The notes under the pieces: model-generated
Seen by the model: only the letters and a program-made list of their open reading frames with translations
Databases searched by the model: none
What the model was told of the DNA's origin: nothing
Translations under genes and position numbers: made by a program
NCBI RefSeq assembly: GCF_900115055.1
Contig: NZ_FOVD01000009.1
Span: 124,001 to 188,000 of the forward strand
DNA: 64,000 nucleotides
Direction: 5' to 3'
Source: Chryseobacterium oleae
Lineage (GTDB): Bacteria > Bacteroidota > Bacteroidia > Flavobacteriales > Weeksellaceae
Shown here: positions 52,800 through 61,101 of the stretch, one piece after another
Layout of the letters: each line of letters starts with the position of its first letter
Position numbering within the stretch: position 1 is the first letter of the stretch

Positions 52800-52882
52800 G
52801 TTGCAGGCTGCAGGTAGCAGGAATAAGTTTCCAAGTGCAACTGCCTGCCACCTGCAATCTGCGACCTAACAACTAAACAAAT
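52800..52882. repeat. period-7 dyad spacer before rsmD
   Basis: GC-rich relative to the genome. The left words GCAGGCT, GCAGGTA and GCAGGAA are complementary to the right words CTGCCAC, CTGCAAT and CTGCGAC. The two arms match over 19 bases with three mismatches, all in heptad register. Confidence 0.92.
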
Positions 52883-53455
52883 ATGTACAGAATAATCTCA
52901 GGCAAGTGGAAAGCCAAAAAAATAGCCGCTCCTAAAAATTTTGACGTAAGACCTACAACAGATTTTGCTAAGGAAGCGCTATTCAGCATCCTGGAAAACA
53001 AATATGACATGCAGTCTATTTCGGTGCTTGATCTTTTTGCAGGCATCGGTTCTATCACTTTCGAATTTGCATCCAGAGGGTGTCAGGATGTCACTTCAGT
53101 GGAACTGAATCCAAAGCACACAAGTTTTATCAATTCTACGGCTTCAGAGCTGGATATGTCTCAGCAGGTGAATGTTCAGAGAGGTGATGTTTTCGACTGG
53201 CTTAAAAAATTCAGAAACAAGAAAAGTTTCGAGATCGTATTTTCTGATGCTCCTTTTGAAATGGAAGAGAAGAAATATTACGAACTGCTGTCTTTGGTTC
53301 TGAACAATAAATATGTGAAGGAGAACGGTGTTCTGATCATAGAACATCAGAGCAGGATGAAACTCGAGCACCCCAATTTAGTAGATACCCGAAAATACGG
53401 AAATGTAAGTTTCAGTTTTTTCGAAGCGAATAAAGAAGATAATCAGGAAATTTAA
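52883..53455 (+). CDS. rsmD: 16S rRNA guanine-N2 methyltransferase RsmD
   Basis: 190 residues. It methylates G966 (E. coli numbering) of 16S rRNA in the 30S subunit. It starts MYRIISGKWKAKKI with the conserved GxxxGR-like region, the target-interaction DVRPTTDFAKEALFSIL, and the SAM-binding loop VLDLFAGIGSITFEFASRG. The catalytic motif IV, usually D-P-P-F/Y, reads SDAPF here: the first Pro is Ala. The rest of the enzyme looks intact, so activity is still likely. It converges on the HxlR gene with a four-base overlap. Confidence 0.9.
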   Translation: MYRIISGKWKAKKIAAPKNFDVRPTTDFAKEALFSILENKYDMQSISVLDLFAGIGSITFEFASRGCQDVTSVELNPKHTSFINSTASELDMSQQVNVQRGDVFDWLKKFRNKKSFEIVFSDAPFEMEEKKYYELLSLVLNNKYVKENGVLIIEHQSRMKLEHPNLVDTRKYGNVSFSFFEANKEDNQEI

Positions 53456-53802
53456 TTCCTGATTATTTTTTTTACGGAAAGATCCGGTGCCGCAATTCCC
53501 CAATTGGTAATCGCTTCAATCACCGGGAGCAGTGTTTTTCCAAAATCCGTCAAGGTGTATTCTACCATTAAAGGTGGCTTTTCCGTATATACTTTCCTGT
53601 TGACGATATGATCTTCTTCCAGCTGTTTAAGCTGCAGACTTAAGGTTCTTTCTGTAATGGTCGGAATTAATTTTCTTAATTCATTATATCTTTTGGCTCC
53701 ATCCGTCAGGTGAAATAAAATTACAGCTTTCCATTTTCCTCCTATAAACTTCATCGTAACGCTGGTGCAGCAAGGATATTCTTTGTTATCTATGGTATAC
53801 AT
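53452..53802 (-). CDS. HxlR-family transcriptional regulator
   Basis: 116 residues, winged helix. An N-terminal Cys pair (YPCCTSV, residues 11-12) is followed by FIGGKWKAVILFHL, the helix-turn-helix around RYNELRKLIPTITERTLSLQLKQL, and the wing PLMVEYTLTDFGKTLLPVI. Many HxlR members sense electrophiles or redox by a Cys near the N-terminus. It is divergent to a nitroreductase gene, and each promoter is followed by one half of an inverted repeat, so it most likely represses both. Confidence 0.92.
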   Translation of the reverse strand: MYTIDNKEYPCCTSVTMKFIGGKWKAVILFHLTDGAKRYNELRKLIPTITERTLSLQLKQLEEDHIVNRKVYTEKPPLMVEYTLTDFGKTLLPVIEAITNWGIAAPDLSVKKIIRN

Positions 53803-53831
53803 TTTTATACTATCATTTTTTACCGTTATTG

Positions 53832-53839
53832 CAAAGGTA
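53832..53839 (-). promoter_or_regulatory. -7 box of the HxlR-family gene
   Basis: Minus strand TACCTTTG, 29 bases before the ATG at 53802. The operator half lies in between. Confidence 0.6.
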
Positions 53840-53851
53840 ATAAACTTAAAT

Positions 53852-53859
53852 TACTTTTG
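53852..53859 (+). promoter_or_regulatory. -7 box of the nitroreductase gene
   Basis: TACTTTTG, 29 bases before the ATG at 53889; the second operator half lies in between. Confidence 0.6.
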
Positions 53860-53888
53860 TAACTATAAAAATGATAGTACAATAATTT

Positions 53889-54488
53889 ATGAATTTTTTA
53901 GAACAAATGAAAAAGAGGTATACGGTAAAAAAGTATAATCCTCAGGGAAAAATAAGTGCAGAACAGATTGCAGAATTGAAAGAGATTCTTAATCTAAGTC
54001 CATCTTCAATCAACAGCCAGCCATGGAATTTTATTTTCGTGAATACACCTGAATTAAAAGCACAACTGGCAGAAGCATCTTATTTCAACAAAGAAAAAGT
54101 ATTGGAAAGCAGCCATGTGATTGTATTCCAAATGATGAAAAATCCGGAAGAATTTGAAAGACAGATCGAAGAAAATCTTCCTGAAGGTTCCGTAAATTAC
54201 TACAGAACCATGGTAAAACCCAACGGTGAAGAGGCCATCCGTTCATGGTTTGGACATCAGGTTTATCTATCGCTGGGTGTTTTTCTTTCCGCATGTGCAA
54301 CGATGGGAATTGATTCTACTCCGATGGAAGGAATTGAGCCTGAAAAATATGATGCCACCCTGAAAAATGATTCTTACGAAACACTTTTCGCTGTTGCGAT
54401 TGGTGAAAAAGCAGACAGTGACAGCAATCATCCGGCAACAACTCCTAAAAGAAGACTGAATCGTGAAATGGTGATTTTAGAATCTTAA
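53889..54488 (+). CDS. NfsB-like nitroreductase
   Basis: 199 residues, FMN-dependent. It reduces nitroaromatics, quinones or similar with NAD(P)H. It starts FLEQMKKRYTVKKYNPQGKIS, has LSPSSINSQPWNFIFV (FMN contact) and FGHQVYLSLGVFLSACATMGIDSTPMEG, and ends TPKRRLNREMV. Length and motifs are those of the oxygen-insensitive type. It is likely derepressed by an electrophile through the divergent HxlR protein. Confidence 0.9.
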   Translation: MNFLEQMKKRYTVKKYNPQGKISAEQIAELKEILNLSPSSINSQPWNFIFVNTPELKAQLAEASYFNKEKVLESSHVIVFQMMKNPEEFERQIEENLPEGSVNYYRTMVKPNGEEAIRSWFGHQVYLSLGVFLSACATMGIDSTPMEGIEPEKYDATLKNDSYETLFAVAIGEKADSDSNHPATTPKRRLNREMVILES

Positions 54489-54513
54489 TATTTCTGATAT
54501 TTCCACAAAAAAT

Positions 54514-54543
54514 AAAAGCTGTTTCAGGAGAAACAGCTTTTTG
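54514..54543. terminator. bidirectional terminator, nitroreductase/murI
   Basis: The arms AAAGCTGTTTC and GAAACAGCTTT with a four-base loop have T on the plus side and a T-rich run on the minus side. It lies between convergent genes. Confidence 0.88.
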
Positions 54544-54545
54544 TA

Positions 54546-55376
54546 TTATAGTACTTTCAATTCTAAATCGATGGTCTTTCCGAAGAATTTCTTAGAGATT
54601 TTCTCAAAGTTTTTCGTCAGATCCGAAAGATAGAAATGATAGTTCGGTTTTGGGTTATTATCATTCAGCAGGTGGTATTTATCCAGGATGATCTTCAGAT
54701 GATTGGCTACAATATTGGGAGAATCGATCACGCGGACTCTGTTTCCGTAATACTGCTTGATCTCATCGATCAATAATGGATAATGTGTACAACCAAGAAT
54801 CAACGTTTCAATATTTTTCAGCTTTTTATTGCTCAGATAATTATAGATGATCGCATGCGTGATCGGGTGATTCTTGAATCCTTCTTCAATGGCAGGAACC
54901 AGCAAAGGTGTGGCAAGTTCATCTACTTTAATCCACTTATTCTGCTTTCTGATGCTTTTTTTATACAGTCCTGAATTCACCGTTGCTTTCGTTGCAATTA
55001 CGCCTACATTATTATGAATCTCATAGGCTACTTTTTCAGCAACCGGATTAATAACGTCGATGACAGGAACCTTCCCGTTCACCGACTGCATTACTTCATT
55101 CAAAGCATTCGCAGTAGCCGTATTGCAGGCAATAACAATCGCTTTACAGTTCTGTTGAAGCAGGAAGTTGGTGATCTTAGTAGAATATTCAATGATGGCG
55201 TCTTTGGACTTTTCACCGTACGGAAGGTGCTTGGTATCTCCGAAATAAATCAGGTCTTCATGAGGAAGCAGTCTTTTGATTTCTTTGGCTACGGTAAGTC
55301 CTCCCACCCCACTATCGAAAATACCGATAGGCTGGCTTGGTGAAAGATATGAATAGTCTTGTTTTTTCGTTTTCAA
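54546..55376 (-). CDS. murI: glutamate racemase
   Basis: 276 residues from TTG at 55376 (MKTKKQDYSYLSPSQPIG). It makes D-glutamate for peptidoglycan. It has IGIFDSGVGGLTV, the first catalytic Cys in VIACNTATANAL and the second in LILGCTHYPLL. The longer frame starts at a TTG (55397) that belongs to the -7 box, so the TTG at 55376 is preferred. Neither start is ATG. Confidence 0.93.
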   Translation of the reverse strand: MKTKKQDYSYLSPSQPIGIFDSGVGGLTVAKEIKRLLPHEDLIYFGDTKHLPYGEKSKDAIIEYSTKITNFLLQQNCKAIVIACNTATANALNEVMQSVNGKVPVIDVINPVAEKVAYEIHNNVGVIATKATVNSGLYKKSIRKQNKWIKVDELATPLLVPAIEEGFKNHPITHAIIYNYLSNKKLKNIETLILGCTHYPLLIDEIKQYYGNRVRVIDSPNIVANHLKIILDKYHLLNDNNPKPNYHFYLSDLTKNFEKISKKFFGKTIDLELKVL

Positions 55377-55394
55377 GTGAACTGAAATTTTATA

Positions 55395-55402
55395 CAAAAA
55401 TA
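55395..55402 (-). promoter_or_regulatory. -7 box of murI
   Basis: Minus strand TATTTTTG. The TTG of the box is an in-frame pseudo-start; the proposed start lies 18 bases downstream. Confidence 0.55.
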
Positions 55403-55482
55403 CGAAGATTTTTAGATTTCTGTATTCCTGATTCCGGACTTTATTTGTACAGTACTAGTTATTATGCTTAGATATTATGCTT

Positions 55483-55505
55483 CGACTTCGCTCAGCATGA
55501 CATCG
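55483..55505. repeat. possible dispersed intergenic motif (CTTCGCTCAGCATGACA)
   Basis: TTCGACTTCGCTCAGCATGA lies between hemW and murI. Strings of this kind recur, as I recall, between genes in many Bacteroidota genomes. Only one copy is in this window, so repetition is not shown here. Confidence 0.35.
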
Positions 55506-55542
55506 CTAATACTCATTGTTTCGAAAAGTATTCAATATGTAA

Positions 55543-56667
55543 TTAAACAATAAATAAATCAGAAGCAATTCCATCCGCCATAAACCAATGTTTTTCCGGG
55601 ATTTTAAGGTGATTGTTTTCTGTAATAAGAATACCTTCCTCTATTTTGGATTGTATTTCACGTCGGAAATGTTCAAGAGTCTGTTCGCTGAACTTACTGT
55701 TAAGGCTTTCAATATCTACACCCCAGATTGTTCTCAACCCGATCATAATCATTTCATTAAACTGATCGTTCTGTGACAGGATCTCCTCTTCTTTGGCAAG
55801 AAATCCACCATCAAGCTTTTTAATATACTGTTGATTATTGGCAACGTTCCAGCTTCTGACATCAAATCCGTTGTAAGAATGTGCGGAAGGGCCTATTCCA
55901 AGATACTCTTTATACTTCCAATACGAAGAATTATGTCTTGAATAGAAGCCCGGTTTCGCGAAATTAGAAACTTCATAATGCTCAAATCCGTTGTCTTTTA
56001 AGAAATCCGACAGATAATAGAACTCTCTATTCTGTTCTTCTTCCCTCGGACTGGCGATTTTTCCCTTTGCTATCCAGTTTTCCAAAGCTGTTTTCGGTTC
56101 AACCGTCAGGGCATAAGATGAAATATGGGGAACTTCAAGAGCAATCGTTTTGTTTAAATTCTCTTTCCATATCTCCAGATTGGAGGTTGGTGAGCCATAA
56201 ATCAAATCGATGCTTAAGTTTTCAAAGCCAAAATCCTGTGCTCTTTTGATAGAACCTTCTGCTTCGGAAGCATTATGGGCGCGGTTCATTAACCTTAAAT
56301 CTTCATCAAAAAAACTTTGGGTACCAATAGAAAGTCTGTTAACCGGAGATTTTGCCAGCTGTTGAAGAAAATTTTTATCCAGATCATCGGGATTGGCTTC
56401 TAAAGTAACTTCAATATCCCGGTCAAAACTGAAATATTTTAACACTTCATCAATCATTGAACTGATCTCATCTGCAGAAAGAATAGACGGTGTTCCGCCT
56501 CCAAAGTACAGTGACTTTAAATTTTTATTCTGCAGTTCGTCTTTTCTCAGACGGATTTCGGTCTTCATGGCACTGATCATTTCATCCTTAAAGTTCAAAG
56601 ATGTGGAAAAGTGAAAATTACAGTAGCTGCATTTCTGTCTGCAAAACGGGATGTGAATGTATATCAT
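55543..56667 (-). CDS. hemW: radical SAM heme chaperone HemW
   Basis: 374 residues from the ATG at 56667. It starts MIYIHIPFCRQKCSYCNFHF: the radical SAM CxxxCxxC at residues 9, 13 and 16 with the HemW-type fourth Cys position occupied by F. SLYFGGGTPSIL follows, and HYEVSNFAKPGFYSRHNSSYW in the C-terminal half. It is related to oxygen-independent coproporphyrinogen oxidase but acts as a heme carrier in studied species. The longer frame from 56697 would run through the terminator of the upstream gene. Start chosen by the conserved IHIPFC. Confidence 0.92.
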   Translation of the reverse strand: MIYIHIPFCRQKCSYCNFHFSTSLNFKDEMISAMKTEIRLRKDELQNKNLKSLYFGGGTPSILSADEISSMIDEVLKYFSFDRDIEVTLEANPDDLDKNFLQQLAKSPVNRLSIGTQSFFDEDLRLMNRAHNASEAEGSIKRAQDFGFENLSIDLIYGSPTSNLEIWKENLNKTIALEVPHISSYALTVEPKTALENWIAKGKIASPREEEQNREFYYLSDFLKDNGFEHYEVSNFAKPGFYSRHNSSYWKYKEYLGIGPSAHSYNGFDVRSWNVANNQQYIKKLDGGFLAKEEEILSQNDQFNEMIMIGLRTIWGVDIESLNSKFSEQTLEHFRREIQSKIEEGILITENNHLKIPEKHWFMADGIASDLFIV

Positions 56668-56695
56668 AAAAAAAGCTCTGAAAATTTCAGAGCTC
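56668..56695 (-). terminator. terminator of the porP/sprF gene
   Basis: The arms AGCTCTGAAA and TTTCAGAGCT are followed by seven T on the minus strand. The T run ends at the hemW start codon. Confidence 0.85.
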
Positions 56696-56718
56696 AAATT
56701 TATTTAAATTAAATCAGA

Positions 56719-57669
56719 TTAATATCTATATCCTCTATGATTAATAAAGTTATCGAAGTTATAACCTAAGCTCAACATAAAGCTGTTTCCACCATACGTC
56801 TGGATATCAGACATTCCGATGTTGTAAGTTGCTCCAATCATTAATTTATTAATTCTTACTTTAACAACCGGTGCCACCTGTAACTGCTGGCTGTCAAATC
56901 TGTTCTGTACCGTTCTGTAGCTTACACCGGCAGAGAATGAATTGACATCGTTAAAGAAAGTTGCCATTAAGTTATAGTCGATCATTCTTGTTGAATTCGT
57001 ATTCAGGTTGATCAACGCTGATGGCGATACGTAGATATTGTCAGCAAAATGCCAGTCATATCCTAAGTTTAAGAAGAATTTAATTGGTGAAGGCTCGATT
57101 CCGTTTACGATAGCCTTATCATTGCTTAACGCGATATCATTTACAGAGATCCCTGCAAAGATGTTTCTGTACGTTGCCGCTGCACCAAAGTTGGCATAAG
57201 CCATAAAAATATTCCCTTCTTTCCCGATCAATAAAGGATCGTAACCATCTTCAACATTCACTGAAGTATAGTCGAAGTTCATATTATAAAATGAAACACT
57301 AGTACCGAAAGAGAATTGGTCTTTTCTTTCTCCTTCACTGCTTAGTGGAATAAAGTATGAAGCTCCCGCTGTAATACCGCCTGCAGAAATAGGTCCATTA
57401 CTGTCTCTGAAAATAGAGAGCCCTGCTCCCACTCTGTCGAAGATGTTCCCGTTGATTCCTATAGACTGCGTATTTGGAGAATCGCTAAACTTGTCAAATT
57501 GTTTGTGGTAATTAGCATTGAGCTGTACGTAATCGGTCTTTCCGTACTGAGCTGGGTTGAACAGAAAATCACCATCCAAAAGATATTGCTGATAGTATGG
57601 TAGTGATTCCTGTGCTTTGTATGCATTTGACAAAAGAGCTAAACATACGATAGCATATAGTTTTCTCAT
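56719..57669 (-). CDS. PorP/SprF-family outer membrane protein
   Basis: 316 residues from the ATG at 57669. The signal peptide ends YKAQ. The family start SLPYYQQYLLDGDFLFNPAQYGKTD is followed by barrel strands such as SIGINGNIFDRVGAGLSIF, and the end is FMLSLGYNFDNFINHRGYRY. PorP/SprF proteins anchor T9SS cargo carrying type B sorting domains or assist gliding. The -7 box at 57693 is upstream, and a terminator separates it from hemW. Confidence 0.9.
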   Translation of the reverse strand: MRKLYAIVCLALLSNAYKAQESLPYYQQYLLDGDFLFNPAQYGKTDYVQLNANYHKQFDKFSDSPNTQSIGINGNIFDRVGAGLSIFRDSNGPISAGGITAGASYFIPLSSEGERKDQFSFGTSVSFYNMNFDYTSVNVEDGYDPLLIGKEGNIFMAYANFGAAATYRNIFAGISVNDIALSNDKAIVNGIEPSPIKFFLNLGYDWHFADNIYVSPSALINLNTNSTRMIDYNLMATFFNDVNSFSAGVSYRTVQNRFDSQQLQVAPVVKVRINKLMIGATYNIGMSDIQTYGGNSFMLSLGYNFDNFINHRGYRY

Positions 57670-57692
57670 AACAAATCTTGATTTCAATTCAA

Positions 57693-57700
57693 CAAATATA
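57693..57700 (-). promoter_or_regulatory. -7 box of the porP/sprF gene
   Basis: Minus strand TATATTTG, 24 bases before the ATG at 57669. The TTG at 57687 of the longer frame lies only five bases after the box. Confidence 0.6.
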
Positions 57701-57720
57701 AAAAAATTCTCAATATATTT

Positions 57721-58794
57721 TTAGTTTTCTAAATAATTTCTCCATTTTTTTACAGCATCCGCCATATCTTTCGGCATTGGGCTCTCAAAATATAATTCCT
57801 TTTTCGTCGTTGGGTGTATAAACCCTAAAGTGTGGGCATGGAGTGCATGCCTCGGAAGAATTTCGAAAACATTTTTTATAAACTGCTTATACTTAGGTAT
57901 ATTCACTCCTCTTAGAGGCGTATGACCTTCATATCTTTCGTCATTAAACAGCGTATGGCCAATATGTTTGAAATGAGCACGAATTTGGTGCGTTCTTCCC
58001 GTTTCAAGTTTACATTCTACCCATGTCATATATTTGAAACGCTCTAAAACCTTGTAATGCGTCACCGCATGCTTTCCATGGCTTCCGTCTTCATAAACCG
58101 ACATCTGCATTCTGTTTTTGGGATGTCTCCCGATATGCCCCTTAATGGTCCCTTCATCTTCCTGAGGATTTCCCCAGACAAAAGCCCAGTATAATCTTTT
58201 TGTCGTTCTGTTAAAAAACTGTTTCGCCAAAAAGCTCAGTGCATATTCATTTTTTGCAATCACCAGAAGTCCGGAAGTATCTTTATCAATTCTGTGAACA
58301 AGCCCTACTCTGTCCAGATCAGATTTTTCACCGCTCTTTTCAAAATGGAAAGCCAAAGCATTCACTAAAGTCTTATCCCAGTTTCCATGACCAGGATGTA
58401 CTACCATTCCCGGTTCTTTATCCACCACAACCAAATCATCATCTTCATAAATGATATTTACAGGAATATCCTGAGGAATGATGACATTTTCTCTCGGCGG
58501 ATGGGCAAGAAGCACTGAAATCTGGTCACCAGGCTTCACACGGTAATTTTGTTTTACCGGAGCTCCGTTTACCACCACATTTCCGGCTCTGCAGGTCTGT
58601 GAGATTTTATTACGTGAGGAGTTTTGTCTGTATATTAATAAGAACTTATCAATCCTTAACGGCTCCTGGTTTTTATCGACTTTGATGTTTACATGCTCAT
58701 AGAGACCTTTATTTTCCTCATCAATATCGATATTCTCGAGACTGTCGGACTCTACTAATTCTTCATCTAAAAAGTCTTCGTTATCTTCTGCCAT
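57721..58794 (-). CDS. RluA/RluD-family pseudouridine synthase
   Basis: 357 residues from the ATG at 58794. The first 40 residues are acidic. An S4 RNA-binding domain (about 45-110) has RIDKFLLIYRQNSSRNKISQ and VVVNGAPVKQNYRVKPGD. The catalytic domain has LVHRIDKDTSGLLVIAKN with the essential Asp. The layout is that of RluD, which modifies 23S rRNA near helix 69; the exact site is not provable by eye. The PASTA gene lies upstream on the same strand. Confidence 0.9.
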   Translation of the reverse strand: MAEDNEDFLDEELVESDSLENIDIDEENKGLYEHVNIKVDKNQEPLRIDKFLLIYRQNSSRNKISQTCRAGNVVVNGAPVKQNYRVKPGDQISVLLAHPPRENVIIPQDIPVNIIYEDDDLVVVDKEPGMVVHPGHGNWDKTLVNALAFHFEKSGEKSDLDRVGLVHRIDKDTSGLLVIAKNEYALSFLAKQFFNRTTKRLYWAFVWGNPQEDEGTIKGHIGRHPKNRMQMSVYEDGSHGKHAVTHYKVLERFKYMTWVECKLETGRTHQIRAHFKHIGHTLFNDERYEGHTPLRGVNIPKYKQFIKNVFEILPRHALHAHTLGFIHPTTKKELYFESPMPKDMADAVKKWRNYLEN

Positions 58795-58867
58795 TGTTTT
58801 ATTTTTTTTACGCAAAAGGCCCCAACATTTTGCAGTTGAAGCCTATATTTTATATAATAAATCGTTA

Positions 58868-59962
58868 TTATTCTACGACTACTTTTTTAGCTTTTGGCTT
58901 TTGAGCCGGTTGCTGAGTGGTTCCCGTGGTAGCCTGTTTATTTCCTGAACCCTGGTTGCTTGCTGCAGTAGATTTAGGCTTTTCAGCCGGGATTGAGGCA
59001 GGTTTAGTACCTGTGGCTCCATTATTCTTGGCTGGTTCTGTCTTAGTCGGTTCTGGTTTAAAAACTTCCTTTTTAGGCATAGGTACTGCTGCAGGCGGAT
59101 CATAGCTTGGTTCCGGATGGTTGGGAACTTCGTCATAATGTACCGGAGGCAATGAAGTATCTACCTTCATACGGTAAATTGCATTCAGCTGCTCTACTTT
59201 CGCTCTAAGCTCAGCAGGAGTTCTCTTACTGGCCCAAAGGTCGATCTGCATTCCCTGGTCTCTTACATCCCCTGAGGCCGGATCCTGATAATAGATAATA
59301 TCGGATTCGTCTTTGCTTCCGTCTTCATGCTCTACCAGTCCCACTTCAAACATACTTTTCAAAATAACGGCTCTGGCTTCTTTTACAGAAAGCCCTACCA
59401 CGCTAGGAATAGAAATATTTCTCATAGGTCCGGATCCCACGACAACATCAATTACAGAGAATCTCGGAAGACGTGATCCAGGATTGACAGCATTACCTTT
59501 ATATAATACTCTTAAAAGAGCATCTTTCTGAATACTCGGTTCGTAGATGGTATCGCCAATCTTCAGACCTACCTGATCCAATCTCTGGAACGCAAGTCCT
59601 GAATATTTGTTGATCACATCCGGAACGGTAATGGGAGCCCAGGTTCTTGGGTTAACAACAATTCTTACCAGCGATCCTGGCTTTACGCGGGAACTGGATA
59701 AAGGGTGCATCTTTAAAACCTGAAAAGGCTTATATTTAGGGTTATACTCTGCACTGTCTACTTCATATTCAAGACCTGTATCCTCTAATATTTTTACGGC
59801 ATCGTATACCGATTTATTAATAACATTAGGCACAGGAATTTCCTGACCGTGCTTGGTATGATATTCCAACCAGCGGAAAGTAAGCCACACCAACCCCACA
59901 AAAACACCGATGGCGACTACTAAATTCAGTAAAACTTTCCAATTGAAAAGTGATTTAAGCAT
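58868..59962 (-). CDS. PASTA-domain membrane protein
   Basis: 364 residues. It has one N-terminal helix (about 10-28), then three PASTA units: EIPVPNVINKSVYDAVKILE (about 42-108), APITVPDVINKYSGLAFQRLD (about 110-180) and ISIPSVVGLSVKEARAVILK (about 185-250). An Asp/Pro region and a Pro/Lys/Ala low-complexity tail (about 280-364) complete the protein. It has no kinase domain. It probably senses or binds cell-wall material in the periplasm. It sits divergent to ddl, a cell-wall gene, which fits this. Confidence 0.88.
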   Translation of the reverse strand: MLKSLFNWKVLLNLVVAIGVFVGLVWLTFRWLEYHTKHGQEIPVPNVINKSVYDAVKILEDTGLEYEVDSAEYNPKYKPFQVLKMHPLSSSRVKPGSLVRIVVNPRTWAPITVPDVINKYSGLAFQRLDQVGLKIGDTIYEPSIQKDALLRVLYKGNAVNPGSRLPRFSVIDVVVGSGPMRNISIPSVVGLSVKEARAVILKSMFEVGLVEHEDGSKDESDIIYYQDPASGDVRDQGMQIDLWASKRTPAELRAKVEQLNAIYRMKVDTSLPPVHYDEVPNHPEPSYDPPAAVPMPKKEVFKPEPTKTEPAKNNGATGTKPASIPAEKPKSTAASNQGSGNKQATTGTTQQPAQKPKAKKVVVE

Positions 59963-59988
59963 ACTTAAAAATACTTTAATTATAACGG

Positions 59989-59996
59989 CAAATATA
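59989..59996 (-). promoter_or_regulatory. -7 box of the PASTA gene
   Basis: Minus strand TATATTTG, 27 bases before the ATG at 59962. Confidence 0.6.
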
Positions 59997-60086
59997 GCTA
60001 ATAATTTTAAATGTCCTTTTATTTAACACAATTCATTTTGAATTTTAAAATTTCTGAATTTCCCTTATTGCATTACATAAAATGAT

Positions 60087-60094
60087 TAAATTTG
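60087..60094 (+). promoter_or_regulatory. -7 box that decides the ddl start
   Basis: TAAATTTG lies inside the longer ddl frame that opens at 60082. It points to the ATG at 60112 or 60118 as the true start. Confidence 0.6.
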
Positions 60095-60117
60095 CCTTAA
60101 TTGATACTATAATGGTT

Positions 60118-61101
60118 ATGAGCAAAAAAAGTGTTGCCGTTGTCATGGGAGGCTATTCAGATGAATATGTGGTTTCCTTAAAAAGCGGTCAGTTGATCTA
60201 CGATTCTCTGGACAGAAATCTATATGACGTATATAAAGTAGTCATTCTAAAAGATGAATGGTATTTTTTAGGAGACAACGACAAAAAATATGAAATCAAC
60301 CGCGGAGATTTTTCAGTGACATTAGATAATAATGAACAATTGAAATTTGATGCCTGTTTCAACATTATCCACGGAACTCCTGGTGAAAACGGAATTCTTC
60401 AGGCCTATTGGAATGCCATCGGGCAGAAGTATACCGGCTGTGATTTCTATCAAAGCGCTTTAACCTTCAATAAAAAAGATACTTTGGCGGTATTGTCAAA
60501 ATACGGAATTCCTTCTGCTAAAAGCATTTATTTAAGAAAAGGAGAAGAGATCAATACAGACGAAATTGTTGAAAGTCTTGGGCTTCCGGTTTTCGTTAAA
60601 CCCAATCAATCCGGATCCTCTCTGGGAATTTCAAAAGTAAAAGAGAAGTCAGAATTAATTGCTGCCACAGAAGTCGCGTTCAAAGAAGATAACGAAATCC
60701 TTATCGAAAGTTTCCTCGACGGAATGGAAGTTTCGGTAGGCGTTATAGATTACAAAGGTGAAACCATTGTTTTGGGAATCACTGAAATTGTACCTACCAA
60801 TGAATTCTTTGATTATGAAGCTAAATATGAAGGCGCTTCAGAGGAAATTACCCCTGCAAGAATTGATGATGCCACCAGAATCAGAGTGGAAGAAATCTCA
60901 AAAAGAGCTTACAATTCCCTTGGTATGAGCGGTTTTTCAAGAAGTGAATTCATCCTTATGGACGGCATTCCCTATATGCTTGAAATGAATACCAATCCTG
61001 GATTCTCTCCGGCCAGCATTCTTCCGCAACAAGCTAAAATTTACGGCATATCCATTACAGACCTTTGCGGAAACGAAGTAGAAAAAGCGTTGAATAAATA
61101 A
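60118..61101 (+). CDS. ddl: D-alanine--D-alanine ligase
   Basis: 327 residues from the ATG at 60118 (MSKKSVAVVMGGYSDEYVVS); 60112 adds two residues. It joins two D-Ala for peptidoglycan using ATP. It has the ATP-grasp fold with FVKPNQSGSSLGISKV, the nucleotide region EILIESFLDGMEVSVGV, and MLEMNTNPGFSPASI with the metal ligands Glu and Asn. The frame from 60082 would start before the -7 box at 60087. Confidence 0.94.
   Translation: MSKKSVAVVMGGYSDEYVVSLKSGQLIYDSLDRNLYDVYKVVILKDEWYFLGDNDKKYEINRGDFSVTLDNNEQLKFDACFNIIHGTPGENGILQAYWNAIGQKYTGCDFYQSALTFNKKDTLAVLSKYGIPSAKSIYLRKGEEINTDEIVESLGLPVFVKPNQSGSSLGISKVKEKSELIAATEVAFKEDNEILIESFLDGMEVSVGVIDYKGETIVLGITEIVPTNEFFDYEAKYEGASEEITPARIDDATRIRVEEISKRAYNSLGMSGFSRSEFILMDGIPYMLEMNTNPGFSPASILPQQAKIYGISITDLCGNEVEKALNK

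Larger units (their letters stand above)
53808..53879. promoter_or_regulatory. symmetric operator between hxlR-type gene and nitroreductase
   Basis: TACTATCATTTTT (53808-53820) and AAAAATGATAGTA (53867-53879) are perfect 13-base inverted copies. Each lies just after a -7 box: minus TACCTTTG (53832-53839) and plus TACTTTTG (53852-53859). Each half would cover a transcription start, as expected for repression by the adjacent HxlR protein. Confidence 0.85.

Noticed and set aside
52883..53455. rsmD as a pseudogene
   Set aside because: The frame is full length with intact SAM and target motifs. One changed residue is not enough.
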